64,000 bases of DNA, from the NCBI GenBank assembly GCA_963663845.2, contig OY760650.2, forward strand, positions 1-64,000, read 5' to 3'. Position numbers and translations under genes: made by a program. Positions within the stretch are counted from its first letter, which is position 1; each line of letters opens with the position of its first letter. The notes beneath the pieces are model-generated. The model was given only the letters and a program-made list of their open reading frames with translations. It did not search any database and was not told where the DNA came from. Origin of the DNA: Versatilivorator sp963663845. Lineage in GTDB: Bacteria > Acidobacteriota > Terriglobia > Versatilivoradales > Versatilivoraceae. Below, piece by piece: positions 34,492 to 43,007 of this stretch.

Positions 34492-35956
34492 TAAAAACTA
34501 GGACGTTCTCCGTCGCGACGTTGGCATGATTCCACCGGCTGTATTGCATTGATCTATTCCGCAGCACGTAAGAGAAGCGGTTCTCGAGACTCAGTTTGGT
34601 TGGTGCCAATCTGCCTAACAGATCCGCCGTCGGTATCGGTCTACCTCTTACCGTACTGTCGCCCACAACAAGTACTAACTTTCCTCCAGGCGCGAGCTGG
34701 GTTGACACGAGTCGCAACCATTGTGCCATTTCGATGAAGTATTGAACTATTGATCGCGCTCGATGGTTTTCACCTTCAAGATGCTTGAGACAACTGCCAA
34801 GGCAACGGCTCACGTCGTCTGGCAAATTGTCTAGGAGTTGCCTTGAGTTGCCATAGACATAGTTTCGACGGCCAATATATCCAGTCCTTAGTTTTTTGGC
34901 CGATGCCTCACTCTTGATGAGTCGAAGCCAATAGTGTTCAAGCAGGTGCCGCCGATGGTAGTCCACGGCGCTGCAGTAGGGCGGCGACGTGAGAATAAGC
35001 GTTGGAAGATCACGTGATTCGAGTGCAAGATCAATCGCAGATGCCTTACTGATCGAAGCCGCTTGTGGTCGTTGCCCTGAAGCATCCATTCGCTGCCAAA
35101 AATCTTCCAGCATGGCGACATTTCGATCAAGCCGATTCCGGAATAACTCGAACGGATTCAAATATCTCCCTTTGGAGAGGCGTTCCCGCATGCGGCGCGT
35201 TACTTCCAAGCCTGAAAGAGTATCTGGATCTGCATTGGAGCAGAGTCGGAGAATCGAAGCGAAAGTCATCTTGAGAAACTGCTTGGTTGGCGCATTAACT
35301 CTTTGCCGAACCATGCGTCTCCAGATCCGAGCGAGATCTATGATTACGTAGCGCTTGAACCAATGTTCAATTCTCGGAATCTCGGGAACGTTCAGGCCCT
35401 GCTTAGAACGCCGATAATAGGAAACACATATATCGCCCACGGCCAACCGCTTATAGGTGTGCACTCGTCTTTCAGAAGCAAATGCCCATTCGTGTAAGCG
35501 ATTAGCAGCGTGCTTGAATTCAGCGAGTGATGGGGGAGAACACTTGGACTTAGCAATCAATGAACTGAAGGGATCCAGATCAGAACCGATCGCTCTCCGT
35601 CCCCGGAGCGTTGCCTCTAGGGGAACCGTCCCGCATCCACAAAAAGGGTCAAACACCGTGTCACCAACGCTGCTGAAGCGCTCGATTGCCCACTGCACGA
35701 ACGGGGGATGAAGTTTGGCCGGAAATCGCACCAACGAGTGCATTCTGGCATCGGTGCGGACTTTATCGTTGCAGACAAGGTAGGTTTCACTGTCTCTAGG
35801 CTCGCGGGGAAACTTATCAAGGACAAGCACACTTATATGCGTCGTTTCGCTAAGCGGGAGCGTGACTTGCTGCCCTACGAGCGATTCCATCCGAGGCGCG
35901 TCTCCTTCTTTCGACAAGAAACCGGTACGTAGAATTTTGGGATTTACCTTGTGCAC
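34478..35956 (-). CDS. DNA methyltransferase (N4-cytosine or N6-adenine type) of the island
   Basis: 492 residues from a GTG at 35956 with AAGGGGG just upstream. Motif I is VFDPFCGCGTVPLEATLRG (about 101-119) and the catalytic motif IV is LILTSPPYCSAVDYHRRHLLEHYWL in the C-terminal half. The acidic SAM-ribose motif IGSDLDPF follows motif I. The order motif I then motif IV gives an amino-methyltransferase; TSPPY favours N4-cytosine or N6-adenine. No restriction endonuclease of ordinary type II form lies beside it, so it probably marks self DNA for the convergent ATPase-nuclease operon. Confidence 0.8.
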   Translation of the reverse strand: MHKVNPKILRTGFLSKEGDAPRMESLVGQQVTLPLSETTHISVLVLDKFPREPRDSETYLVCNDKVRTDARMHSLVRFPAKLHPPFVQWAIERFSSVGDTVFDPFCGCGTVPLEATLRGRRAIGSDLDPFSSLIAKSKCSPPSLAEFKHAANRLHEWAFASERRVHTYKRLAVGDICVSYYRRSKQGLNVPEIPRIEHWFKRYVIIDLARIWRRMVRQRVNAPTKQFLKMTFASILRLCSNADPDTLSGLEVTRRMRERLSKGRYLNPFELFRNRLDRNVAMLEDFWQRMDASGQRPQAASISKASAIDLALESRDLPTLILTSPPYCSAVDYHRRHLLEHYWLRLIKSEASAKKLRTGYIGRRNYVYGNSRQLLDNLPDDVSRCLGSCLKHLEGENHRARSIVQYFIEMAQWLRLVSTQLAPGGKLVLVVGDSTVRGRPIPTADLLGRLAPTKLSLENRFSYVLRNRSMQYSRWNHANVATENVLVFINRH

Positions 35957-36164
35957 CAGCCCCCCTTAGAGCCTGGGCGCTCCCACTAATGGCAGAGAGT
36001 GCGAGTAGGTCATCTGTAATCGTTGTTTTGAGACTAAATTCTAGGTAGATTTGTAGCCTTCACCACTGGACCCTTACAGCCCATCACGATGTGCAGCCAA
36101 GGCTCCGATCTCGACCGGCTCGTCGGGGAAGAAATCGTTCAGGAGCGGACCGGCCTTAACCAAA

Positions 36165-36192
36165 CCACCGCGCCTACATCAGTCCCGGGATC
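36165..36192. repeat. att-like direct repeat, ybaB side
   Basis: Core CTACATCAGTCCCGGGATC (36174-36192) includes the ybaB stop and last five codons. Its partner at 25222-25240 differs at one base, which changes the penultimate codon from Gln to Leu. The integration site therefore regenerated an intact ybaB end, as elements that target gene 3' ends do. Confidence 0.8.
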
Positions 36193-36476
36193 TGCATTCC
36201 TCCGGTGAGGCCCCCGATCTGGCCTGCCATGGCTTCATCCACTTTGCGCGCCGCCTCGTTGAAGGCGGCAACCACCAGATCCTGCAACATCTCCAGGTCT
36301 CCGGAGCCTGCGGCGTCGGGCTCTATCTTCACTTCAGACACCTGCTTGAGTCCATTCATCCGGACCAGCACCATTCCTCCACCGGCCGTGCCCTCGACCG
36401 ACAACTCCGCCATCTGCTTCTGCAACTGCTCCTGCATCTGCTGCGCCTGCTTCATGATCTGCTGAATGTTCTTCAT
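36174..36476 (-). CDS. ybaB: YbaB/EbfC nucleoid-associated protein
   Basis: 100-residue DNA-binding dimer of the YbaB/EbfC family: MKNIQQIMKQAQQMQEQLQKQM helix, GGGMVLVRMNGLKQVSEVKIEPDA central sheet, EMLQDLVVAAFNEAARKVDEAM helix and a Gly/Met-rich tail. It lies 30 bp downstream of dnaX on the same strand. Its 3' end is the insertion site of the island, and the last codons are part of the att-like repeat; the protein remains complete. Confidence 0.94.
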   Translation of the reverse strand: MKNIQQIMKQAQQMQEQLQKQMAELSVEGTAGGGMVLVRMNGLKQVSEVKIEPDAAGSGDLEMLQDLVVAAFNEAARKVDEAMAGQIGGLTGGMQIPGLM

Positions 36477-36506
36477 GTGGGCCTCCCTGCCAACGCCGGA
36501 CCGATT

Positions 36507-38168
36507 CTACTTCAGCTTCCGCACCTCCGGTTTCTCCTGAACCTGAAACACTTCCAGAAAGCTCTGCACCCGCCTGTCCTCCAGAACCCGCTTCGACTCC
36601 TGCCTCTCGATCTCATCCTCCGGCGGCGGCATGACCTCGGTCGGCGGTGGAACTCCCGCCGGGGGCGGCGCTTGCGGGGACGGCCCGTCTTCGTCCACCA
36701 GCAGACTCACCTTCAATGGGCGCCCTTCGAGGCCGGCGCTTGCCCTCTCGATCACCTCCAGGTTCTCGGGGGCCTGCAGCAACTCGCGTGAACCGCGCTG
36801 ACCGGCGGCAAACCGGACTCTGATCTCGTCTCCCGAGACGACCGCCTCCAAAGCCTGCCCCAGCATGGATGCCGCCATCCGGGACTCCTTGGATACGGCT
36901 TCACAGATGCGGTCGAGGCAGGAGGCCGCCGCGGCCCGAGCAGGCGGGCCGGAATCCTGGACAACGGCCGGGGGAGGCGAAGGGGCGGGCCGGGGAGGGC
37001 CGGCCGCGGCCGGCGGTTCGGGATTTCCGGGAGGGGTGTCTCCGGAGAAAGCCGCCAGCAGTTCCTCCAGGGCCGCCAGGCGCTTGGCCTGAACCATGCG
37101 GACCAGGCCCAGTTCCAGGTGCAGCCTGGGGTGAGCCGAACCCCGCAACTCTCCATCGGTCGCCACCAGAATCTGGAAAAAACGGGTGAGATCCTCCTCG
37201 GAGAGTTGGGTGCTGACGGTCTGCAAGCGCGCCAGATCCTCGGCGGGGGCGGCGACCAGTTGAGAGTCCTTGCCCGCGATCTTGACCATCAGCAGGTTGC
37301 GAAAATGACCCATCAGCTCGCGAACCAACTGCTGGGGATTCCGGCCGCTGGTCAGGACCTGATCCACCAGCGCCAGGACTCGCCTGGAGTCGCGGGCGAC
37401 CACGGCGTCGGTAACATCCTCCAGCAACTGCTGGGGGACAACGCCCAGCAAGTCCCGCACCTGCTCTTCCTGCACCTCCTGGCCGCAGAGGGAAATCGCC
37501 TGGTCCAGCAGGGACTCCCCGTCGCGAAGGCTCCCTTCGGAAGCCCGCGCAATGGCGCTCAGGGCCTGCTCCCCGATCCGGATCTGCTCTTCGCCGGCGA
37601 TCAACGCCAGGCGCTCGAAAATCTCCCGGTGGCTGATGGCGCGGAAGTTGAAGTGCTGGCAACGGGAAAGGATGGTTCCGGGCACCTTGTGCAGCTCGGT
37701 GGTGGCCAGGATGAAGACCACGTGCGCGGGCGGTTCTTCCAGGGTCTTGAGCAGCGCGTTGAATGCCTCGGTGGTGAGCATATGGACTTCATCGATGATG
37801 AAAACCTTGTAGCGGTCCCGCGCCGCCCGGTATCTGACGCTTTCACGAAGTTCACGAATCTCGTCAATGCCGCGGTTGGAGGCCGCATCGATCTCGAGAA
37901 CGTCGATGGATTGACCCGAAGTCACTTCCCGGCAGGAATCGCAGTCGTTGCAGGGATTGACGCTGGGGCCCTGCCGGCAGTTCAACGCCTTGGCCAGGAT
38001 CCGGGCCGTGGTGGTCTTGCCCACTCCCCGCGCTCCGGCGAACAGGTAGGCATGGGCGATGCGATTCTGGGAGATGGCGTTCTTGAGGGTCTCCGCCGCG
38101 GCTCTCTGCCCCACGATTTCAGCAAAGGTCTGCGGCCGCCACTTGCGGGCCAGAACCTGATAGCTCAT
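36507..38168 (-). CDS. dnaX: DNA polymerase III subunit gamma/tau
   Basis: Clamp-loader ATPase of the replisome. The 553-residue protein has MSYQVLARKWRPQTFAEIVGQ, Walker A GARGVGKTTTARILAK (about 45-60), a four-Cys zinc module (CRQGP...CNDCDSC, about 64-79), the DEXX box VFIIDEVHMLT and sensor 1 FILATTELHK. A Pro-rich linker (about 385-430) separates the AAA+ core from a tau-like C-terminal domain. No frameshift slippery run typical of E. coli dnaX was noticed. Operon partner ybaB follows. Confidence 0.95.
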   Translation of the reverse strand: MSYQVLARKWRPQTFAEIVGQRAAAETLKNAISQNRIAHAYLFAGARGVGKTTTARILAKALNCRQGPSVNPCNDCDSCREVTSGQSIDVLEIDAASNRGIDEIRELRESVRYRAARDRYKVFIIDEVHMLTTEAFNALLKTLEEPPAHVVFILATTELHKVPGTILSRCQHFNFRAISHREIFERLALIAGEEQIRIGEQALSAIARASEGSLRDGESLLDQAISLCGQEVQEEQVRDLLGVVPQQLLEDVTDAVVARDSRRVLALVDQVLTSGRNPQQLVRELMGHFRNLLMVKIAGKDSQLVAAPAEDLARLQTVSTQLSEEDLTRFFQILVATDGELRGSAHPRLHLELGLVRMVQAKRLAALEELLAAFSGDTPPGNPEPPAAAGPPRPAPSPPPAVVQDSGPPARAAAASCLDRICEAVSKESRMAASMLGQALEAVVSGDEIRVRFAAGQRGSRELLQAPENLEVIERASAGLEGRPLKVSLLVDEDGPSPQAPPPAGVPPPTEVMPPPEDEIERQESKRVLEDRRVQSFLEVFQVQEKPEVRKLK

Positions 38169-38191
38169 GAGCCTATCCTAAAATCCTTCGC

Positions 38192-38212
38192 CTTCACACT
38201 TCACACTTCGCA
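38192..38212. repeat. Heptamer tandem repeat (CTTCACA)3
   Basis: Three 7-bp units, CTTCACA twice then CTTCGCA, 24 bp upstream of dnaX. The remaining 438-bp gap up to the binding-protein gene (38213-38606) contains no gene, promoter or repeat that I can identify. Confidence 0.7.
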
Positions 38213-38606
38213 CTCGGAAACGGCAGGCAGGGACCCCTCGATCTTGAATCAAGCGGGGTCTCGCAATCCACTGGAATCGGGAAAATCGGAACCACGGGCG
38301 GGAGAGTGTGGAAGTGAGCTGCCGGTCCGGAAACGACCCTGAACTGGTCAGGTCTCGGGTTGTTCCGCGGCGCCTCCGGGTGTCCACTACCGTTGCTTTC
38401 TTCCGAACCTGGCGGGGTTTGCGGATCCGGATCGCACGGAGCCCGAGACCTGATGAATTCGTTTTCCGAAGCAGGCCGCATGGTAATGAATTGCCCCGGC
38501 GCTGTCCAGGGAAAAGGGTGTCGTCAAACGGGGGTCACACGACTCAAGCGATGACCGCGACCTCCTGTGGAACCGCGCCCCCGACCCGTCTCCCGCCCCC
38601 GCGGAA

Positions 38607-39584
38607 TCATCCCTCGGCGTCCAAGACCTCCTTGGTAATCAGCTCAATCGGCACTTCGACATCCTTCTCGATCGGGTTGCCCTTGAGAACCTCGACGGCG
38701 TTTTCGACTACCCGTTTGCCCATATCGTAGGGGTATTGGGCCACGGTGGCCAGCAACCTGCCCTGCCGGACCGCCTCCCTGGCTTCGCTGGCCGCGTCGA
38801 AACCGACCACCACGATGGACCCTTCCCGCCCGGCCTCGGCGATGGCCTCGATGGCGCCCAGGGCCATCATGTCGCTGCAGGAGAAGAGAGCGTCGATGTC
38901 GGGGCGGGCCTGGAGCATGTTCTGGAACACGGTATATCCCTGGGCTCGCTCCCAGTTGGCGGTCTGAGACGACAGCACCTGAATGCCCGGATGATTCCGG
39001 ATGACCTGGTGGAAGCCCCGCAGGCGGGAGTCCCCGGTCTCATGTCCCGGGATCCCCTCCAGAATGGCCACCTTCCCCTGGCCGTTCAACTGCTCCGCCA
39101 GGAATTCACCCGCCATCCGCCCGCCCCTCAGGTTGTCGGCCCCGACGAATCCGGCGATCTCGCCTCCCGCTTCCCTCAGCGCCCCGGAGTCGACGCGGGT
39201 ATCCACGATCAGAACCGGGATCCCGGCTCGATTGGCCTTCACGATGACAGGCACGATCTCCCGGGAGCCGCTGGGGGCGATGCAGAGGGCCGAAACCCTC
39301 CTCTGGATCATGTTCTCCACGATCTGCATCTGCTTTTCAACGTCTATCTCGCGCTCGGCGGCCTGTATCACCAGCCGGATGTTCAAATTGCGGGCAGCCT
39401 CCTGGGCGCCCCGCTGCATATCGAGGAAGTAGGGGTGATTGAGCGTCTTCATCACCAGGGCGATGACGGGATCGGCGGAGGAGGGTCCGGCTTCCCGCCC
39501 GCATTGCAGCCCGGTCAGGCCGATGCAGACCGTGGCGAGAAGCATCAGCACCGGACGACGAGTGGAACACTGGCTCGAGTTCAT
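38607..39584 (-). CDS. Sugar-type ABC transporter substrate-binding lipoprotein
   Basis: 325 residues of the RbsB/periplasmic-binding-protein-like type I fold. The N-terminus is a lipoprotein signal (hydrophobic core then GLQC). The mature part has VIALVMKTLNHPYFLDMQRGAQEAA, a CIAPSGSREIVPVIVKANRAGIPVLIVDTRV stretch, and DALFSCSDMMALGAIEAI with VVVGFDA, all standard for ribose/galactose-type binding proteins. The ligand is not predictable. The permease gene lies upstream on the same strand, separated by a heptamer array; no ATPase gene is in the window. Confidence 0.88.
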   Translation of the reverse strand: MNSSQCSTRRPVLMLLATVCIGLTGLQCGREAGPSSADPVIALVMKTLNHPYFLDMQRGAQEAARNLNIRLVIQAAEREIDVEKQMQIVENMIQRRVSALCIAPSGSREIVPVIVKANRAGIPVLIVDTRVDSGALREAGGEIAGFVGADNLRGGRMAGEFLAEQLNGQGKVAILEGIPGHETGDSRLRGFHQVIRNHPGIQVLSSQTANWERAQGYTVFQNMLQARPDIDALFSCSDMMALGAIEAIAEAGREGSIVVVGFDAASEAREAVRQGRLLATVAQYPYDMGKRVVENAVEVLKGNPIEKDVEVPIELITKEVLDAEG

Positions 39585-39608
39585 TGTTCTCCCTTCACCT
39601 TACGGTGC

Positions 39609-39679
39609 ACGAGTACGAAAACGCTGAAACACAGGACGAGGAAATGATTCATCACTCATCATTCATCATTCATCATTCA
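39609..39679. repeat. R4 repeat plus heptamer array
   Basis: The segment beginning ACGAGTACGAAAACGCTGAA closely matches 46760-46813. It is followed by heptamer units of the ATTCATC type, directly after the permease stop codon on the minus strand. Confidence 0.8.
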
Positions 39680-39685
39680 CAACTG

Positions 39686-40633
39686 TCACGCCCTGCGATT
39701 CTTCAGAAACATGTCCACCAGCACGGCCAGAATGATCACCGAACCGATGACGATCTGCTGCACGAAGGACGAGACATCCAGCAGATTCAGCCCGTTTCGC
39801 AGAACCCCCATGATCAGGGCTCCCACCAGGGTCCCGAAAACAGTGCCCTCGCCACCCATCAGGCTGGTTCCCCCGATCACGGTGGCAGCGATGGCATCCA
39901 GCTCGTACATGATGCCGGCAATGGGTTGGGCCGAGTTGAGACGGGCCGTCAGGATGACGGCAGCCAACCCGCTCAGCATTCCGCAAATGCCGTAGACCAG
40001 GGCCTTGAGCTTCCGGACGTCGACACCGGACAGCAGGGCCGCCTCCTCGTTGCCGCCAATGGCGTAGACGTGGCGTCCGAAGCCGGTCTTCCCCAGCAGG
40101 ACCGCCGCCGCAAGATAGACCAGGAGCATGATGAGGATGGGAATCGGAACGTAGAGGATCTCGCCCGAAGCCAGGTGACGAAAGGATTCGGAGAATCCTG
40201 AAACCGGCCTTCCCTGGGTCACCAGCAGCGCGGCGCCCCGCGCCACGCTCATCATGCCCAGGGTCGAAATGAAGGGCGGGAGCCGCCCCCGGGTAATCAG
40301 GACGCCGTTGAGTAGGCCGCAGAGAAATCCGGTGGCCAGGCTGGCCGTCAGCGCCAGCGGGAGCGGAACGCCGGCCTGCAACAGGGTGGCCATCACCACG
40401 CCCGACAGGGCCAGGACCGAACCCACCGAGAGGTCGATTCCGGCGGTGATGATGACGAAGGTCATTCCGGCCGCCATGATGGCGATCACGGAGGACTGCT
40501 CCACAACGTTGAGCAGGTTCGAGAGGGTCAGGAAATAGGGCGTCAGGATCCAGAGCACCAGGCACAGGCTCAGCAGACCCAGCAGGGTTCCCAGTTGCCG
40601 CCCGGGTATGGAAAGGAACCGATGAAGTCTCAT
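39686..40633 (-). CDS. ABC transporter permease, RbsC type
   Basis: 315 residues, almost entirely hydrophobic with eight to ten membrane segments, and the BPD_transp_2 signature LVYGICGMLSGLAAVILTARL and GTSLMGGEGTVFGTLVGALIMGVLRNGLNLL, typical of RbsC/XylH. Its ATG overlaps the stop of the decarboxylase gene (ATGA), so all three genes are probably co-transcribed. The partner ATP-binding protein (RbsA type) is missing here and must be encoded elsewhere. Confidence 0.88.
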   Translation of the reverse strand: MRLHRFLSIPGRQLGTLLGLLSLCLVLWILTPYFLTLSNLLNVVEQSSVIAIMAAGMTFVIITAGIDLSVGSVLALSGVVMATLLQAGVPLPLALTASLATGFLCGLLNGVLITRGRLPPFISTLGMMSVARGAALLVTQGRPVSGFSESFRHLASGEILYVPIPILIMLLVYLAAAVLLGKTGFGRHVYAIGGNEEAALLSGVDVRKLKALVYGICGMLSGLAAVILTARLNSAQPIAGIMYELDAIAATVIGGTSLMGGEGTVFGTLVGALIMGVLRNGLNLLDVSSFVQQIVIGSVIILAVLVDMFLKNRRA

Positions 40634-42261
40634 GAGATCTTCTCTCGGGCTTCCAGGACTTTCGCCACAACCACTTCGATATCGCCTTCATCCACGAACG
40701 GCGACAGGATATAGGACTTCAGGGCGAAGATGGGTTCCCGGTAGGTGGTGAGCCGGTAGCAGTCGGTGGAGGAAATAACGGCGCTCCGCCCGGCCATGGC
40801 TTCGGAATGCACGTACTCGAAAATGGCCCGGTTGTAGTCGTTGTTGGAGATCAGGACATCCCGATAGGCGGGGTCATTGAATTCCTGGCGCTTGATCGCG
40901 AAGGTATCCACGCCGGCGGGATAGGCCCTGAACAGGGTCACGGTCCCGAAATTCTCGCGGTTCAACACGGTGGTTCCTTCGTGCCCTTCCAGGTGCTCCC
41001 GCAGGAGTTGCGCCATCTCCACGATGTGTCCGAGGATGACCTGCAATCCCTGTTTCCCGAACAACCGGTAGTTTCCGAGCGCCGCCAGGGGACCCGTCCC
41101 AGCCCTGGACGTCTCCAGCGTAAAGGTGCCGGGACGATGGTCTCCGAAGTGATAGAGGTAGGGCATCTGCTCGGCAGGCCGCGCCAGCAGGCGCAGGTCT
41201 TCCCGCTCCCGGAAGAGGACCAGGCTGGAAACGCAGGGTGCAAAGCCGGTCTTGTGAAAATCGACGCCAACCGAATCGGCCAGCGCCAGGTGGCCGATTC
41301 GGCGGCGGGCTCCCGCCAGTGCCCTGAGAGTTCGCGGACGAAAACCCAGCCGATTGCTCCCGAAATCGTAGTCGTTGAACACGGACCAGGCCCAGCCGAT
41401 GACGGCATCGGCGTGAACGTGGGGACGGTAGTCGAGCTGGAATTCCTCCACCCAGGCATCCCGCAGGCTCACGACTCCCTGCAAGTCGTCCAGCCCGAAG
41501 GCATCGGTGGTTCCCAGGGTCGCTATCACGGCGGCGATCTTCTTCCCGCTCGCCAACGCCGCCCTGGCCTCCTGCTCGAAGCGAGCCAGGTCCATTTCGT
41601 TGTCATCGGTCGTCGGAATGGTGACCAGGTTTTCGGTGCCCAGGCCCAGCCAGCCGGCGACGTTGTGGGCGCAGTAGTGTCCGGCATCCGAAACGAAGAC
41701 GACCGCGTCTTCGGATCTGCCCTTCCGCATGGCCTGCGGGCAGGCTTTCTCCAATCCGATCTTGACCCCGTAGAGCGTGGTGCCGGTCCCCCCGAAGGTA
41801 AAAACCCCGCCCGACTGTTCCGGATCGTACCCGACCAGTTGCGCCGTCATGCCGACCGCCTCGGCTTCAGCCAAGGCCACCAGCCGGCTATATTCGTCCC
41901 AGGCGAGATTGGGGTTGTGCAGGGAAGCCAGCAGCACGCCGATCAGACTCGAAATCGTGGGTGGAGGAACGACGTTCTGCTGGGTGTGAGGATGGCCGAA
42001 GATGGTCATGCCGCGGAGATAGCCCACCAGGTCGGAGGTCACCTGCTCGACCGAGGACATCCCGGCAGGCAAGGGGGTCTTTCTTGCCTGCTCGAAGTCA
42101 GCGGTCACCACGGAACCGAGAATCGGCAGCTTGGTCTTGAGCCCATCGACCTGATCCAGAGCACGCATGATGGAGTGAACGAAATAGGAATCGTGGATCG
42201 GGTCGGAGACCGGCTGGGGAAAGGCGAGCCGAATCTTGTGCAGGATGTCTCGATAGCTCAT
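40630..42261 (-). CDS. Group II pyridoxal-dependent decarboxylase
   Basis: 543 residues of the glutamate/aromatic-amino-acid/diaminobutyrate decarboxylase family. Markers are TFGGTGTTLYGVKIGLEKA (PLP phosphate loop region), FVSDAGHYCAHNVAGWLGLG, AVIATLGTTDAFGLDD, HVHADAVIGWAWSVF and the Schiff-base lysine in SVGVDFHKTGFAPC (about residue 333). The substrate is uncertain. It is translationally coupled to the ABC permease, which suggests it acts on or produces a transported compound. Confidence 0.85.
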   Translation of the reverse strand: MSYRDILHKIRLAFPQPVSDPIHDSYFVHSIMRALDQVDGLKTKLPILGSVVTADFEQARKTPLPAGMSSVEQVTSDLVGYLRGMTIFGHPHTQQNVVPPPTISSLIGVLLASLHNPNLAWDEYSRLVALAEAEAVGMTAQLVGYDPEQSGGVFTFGGTGTTLYGVKIGLEKACPQAMRKGRSEDAVVFVSDAGHYCAHNVAGWLGLGTENLVTIPTTDDNEMDLARFEQEARAALASGKKIAAVIATLGTTDAFGLDDLQGVVSLRDAWVEEFQLDYRPHVHADAVIGWAWSVFNDYDFGSNRLGFRPRTLRALAGARRRIGHLALADSVGVDFHKTGFAPCVSSLVLFREREDLRLLARPAEQMPYLYHFGDHRPGTFTLETSRAGTGPLAALGNYRLFGKQGLQVILGHIVEMAQLLREHLEGHEGTTVLNRENFGTVTLFRAYPAGVDTFAIKRQEFNDPAYRDVLISNNDYNRAIFEYVHSEAMAGRSAVISSTDCYRLTTYREPIFALKSYILSPFVDEGDIEVVVAKVLEAREKIS

Positions 42262-42414
42262 CAGTTGCCTCCGTCACGGGTCCGCAAGACCTTGTCCATG
42301 GTCCGTTGGATGCCGGCTTCCCCAGCCGGGAATGTCTGCATTGCCGAAGCCCGGGACTCCCCACCGTGCCGACCCGGGAAGCGTACCCTTGAGAAGAGTT
42401 TACGTGTTTAGCTT

Positions 42415-42945
42415 TACCTGAAACAAAAAAAGAGTGATCCACGAAGGCCCACGAAGTAGTGGTCAAATCGGAATTCAAGGCGACCATCCGGCCAGTTCGG
42501 TTGCGCTGACTCTTCCCCTGGAAGGCCGTTCGTGTCGATTCGTGGTTCGTCTTCATGAACGATCGACTCCTTTTCCTCTTATGGCCCGCCCGCCAGGGCG
42601 GGGGCGGTGCATACCTTAAACAACCGCCAGCGCCTGGTGGCTGGGAACCGGTTCAAAGTCGCGCAGGGGTCAATGGTTTATTCACATCGATGCACAGGAT
42701 GCACAGGATTTTTTCAGGTAACGGCCAGCTTCCAATGCCGGGAATCCGCAAAATCGCACCGGACCATCACCTGAGCCGGCGTCTCGTGCAGGAAGCTCTC
42801 GTCCTGTTAATCCTGTTAATCCTGTACATCAATGTTCAATAATTTTGTTCTCAACAGGCCATGAACTTCTCTTGTTTCACTCTCGGATGATTTGCCCGCC
42901 AGGGCGGGGGCGGTGCTTATTTGAAACAACAGAAAAAAGGATTCC
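42415..42945. repeat. Interspersed repeat R1, full copy without the MITE-like element
   Basis: The 746-bp gap 42262-43007 carries no full gene. This copy starts CCTGAAACAAAAAAAGAGTG, has the GAACCGGTTCAAAGTCG module (about 42646), the arm CATCGATGCACAGGATGCAC (about 42683), the uninterrupted centre GGCCAGCTTCCAATGCCGGG (about 42724), the opposite arm (TCCTGTTAATCCTGTACATC, about 42815) and the tail ending TTTCACTCTCGGATGATTTG. It is the empty-site reference for the copy at 4.1-4.7 kb. Confidence 0.85.
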
Positions 42946-43007
42946 CATGACCTCGAAACCTCTGCATACTTGGGGCGGGCGCTACCGTAGCCCCAGCGGG
43001 GAGTGAA

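Larger units (their letters stand above)
25222..36192. mobile_element. Genomic island inserted at the 3' end of ybaB (candidate defence island)
   Basis: About 10.95 kb bounded by direct repeats of the ybaB 3' terminus and splitting the conserved dnaX-ybaB-recR order. It carries seven genes: protease-metallophosphoesterase (minus), ATPase, PLD-like, ATPase, HerA-like, unknown (all plus) and DNA methyltransferase (minus). Base composition is visibly more AT-rich than the surrounding chromosome. No integrase, transposase or tRNA gene was found inside. The stretch 25241-25727 holds no recognisable gene; it contains only the tandem pair GTGTACATCC/GTGTACATCA at about 25368-25389. The stretch 35957-36164 also shows nothing recognisable. 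Confidence 0.8.

Noticed and set aside
28861..35956. Assigning the island to BREX, DISARM, Dnd/Ssp or Zorya
   Set aside because: Single components resemble parts of these systems, but pglZ, brxC, drmA/drmB, dndB-E/sspB-D and zorA/B equivalents are not present in the island.
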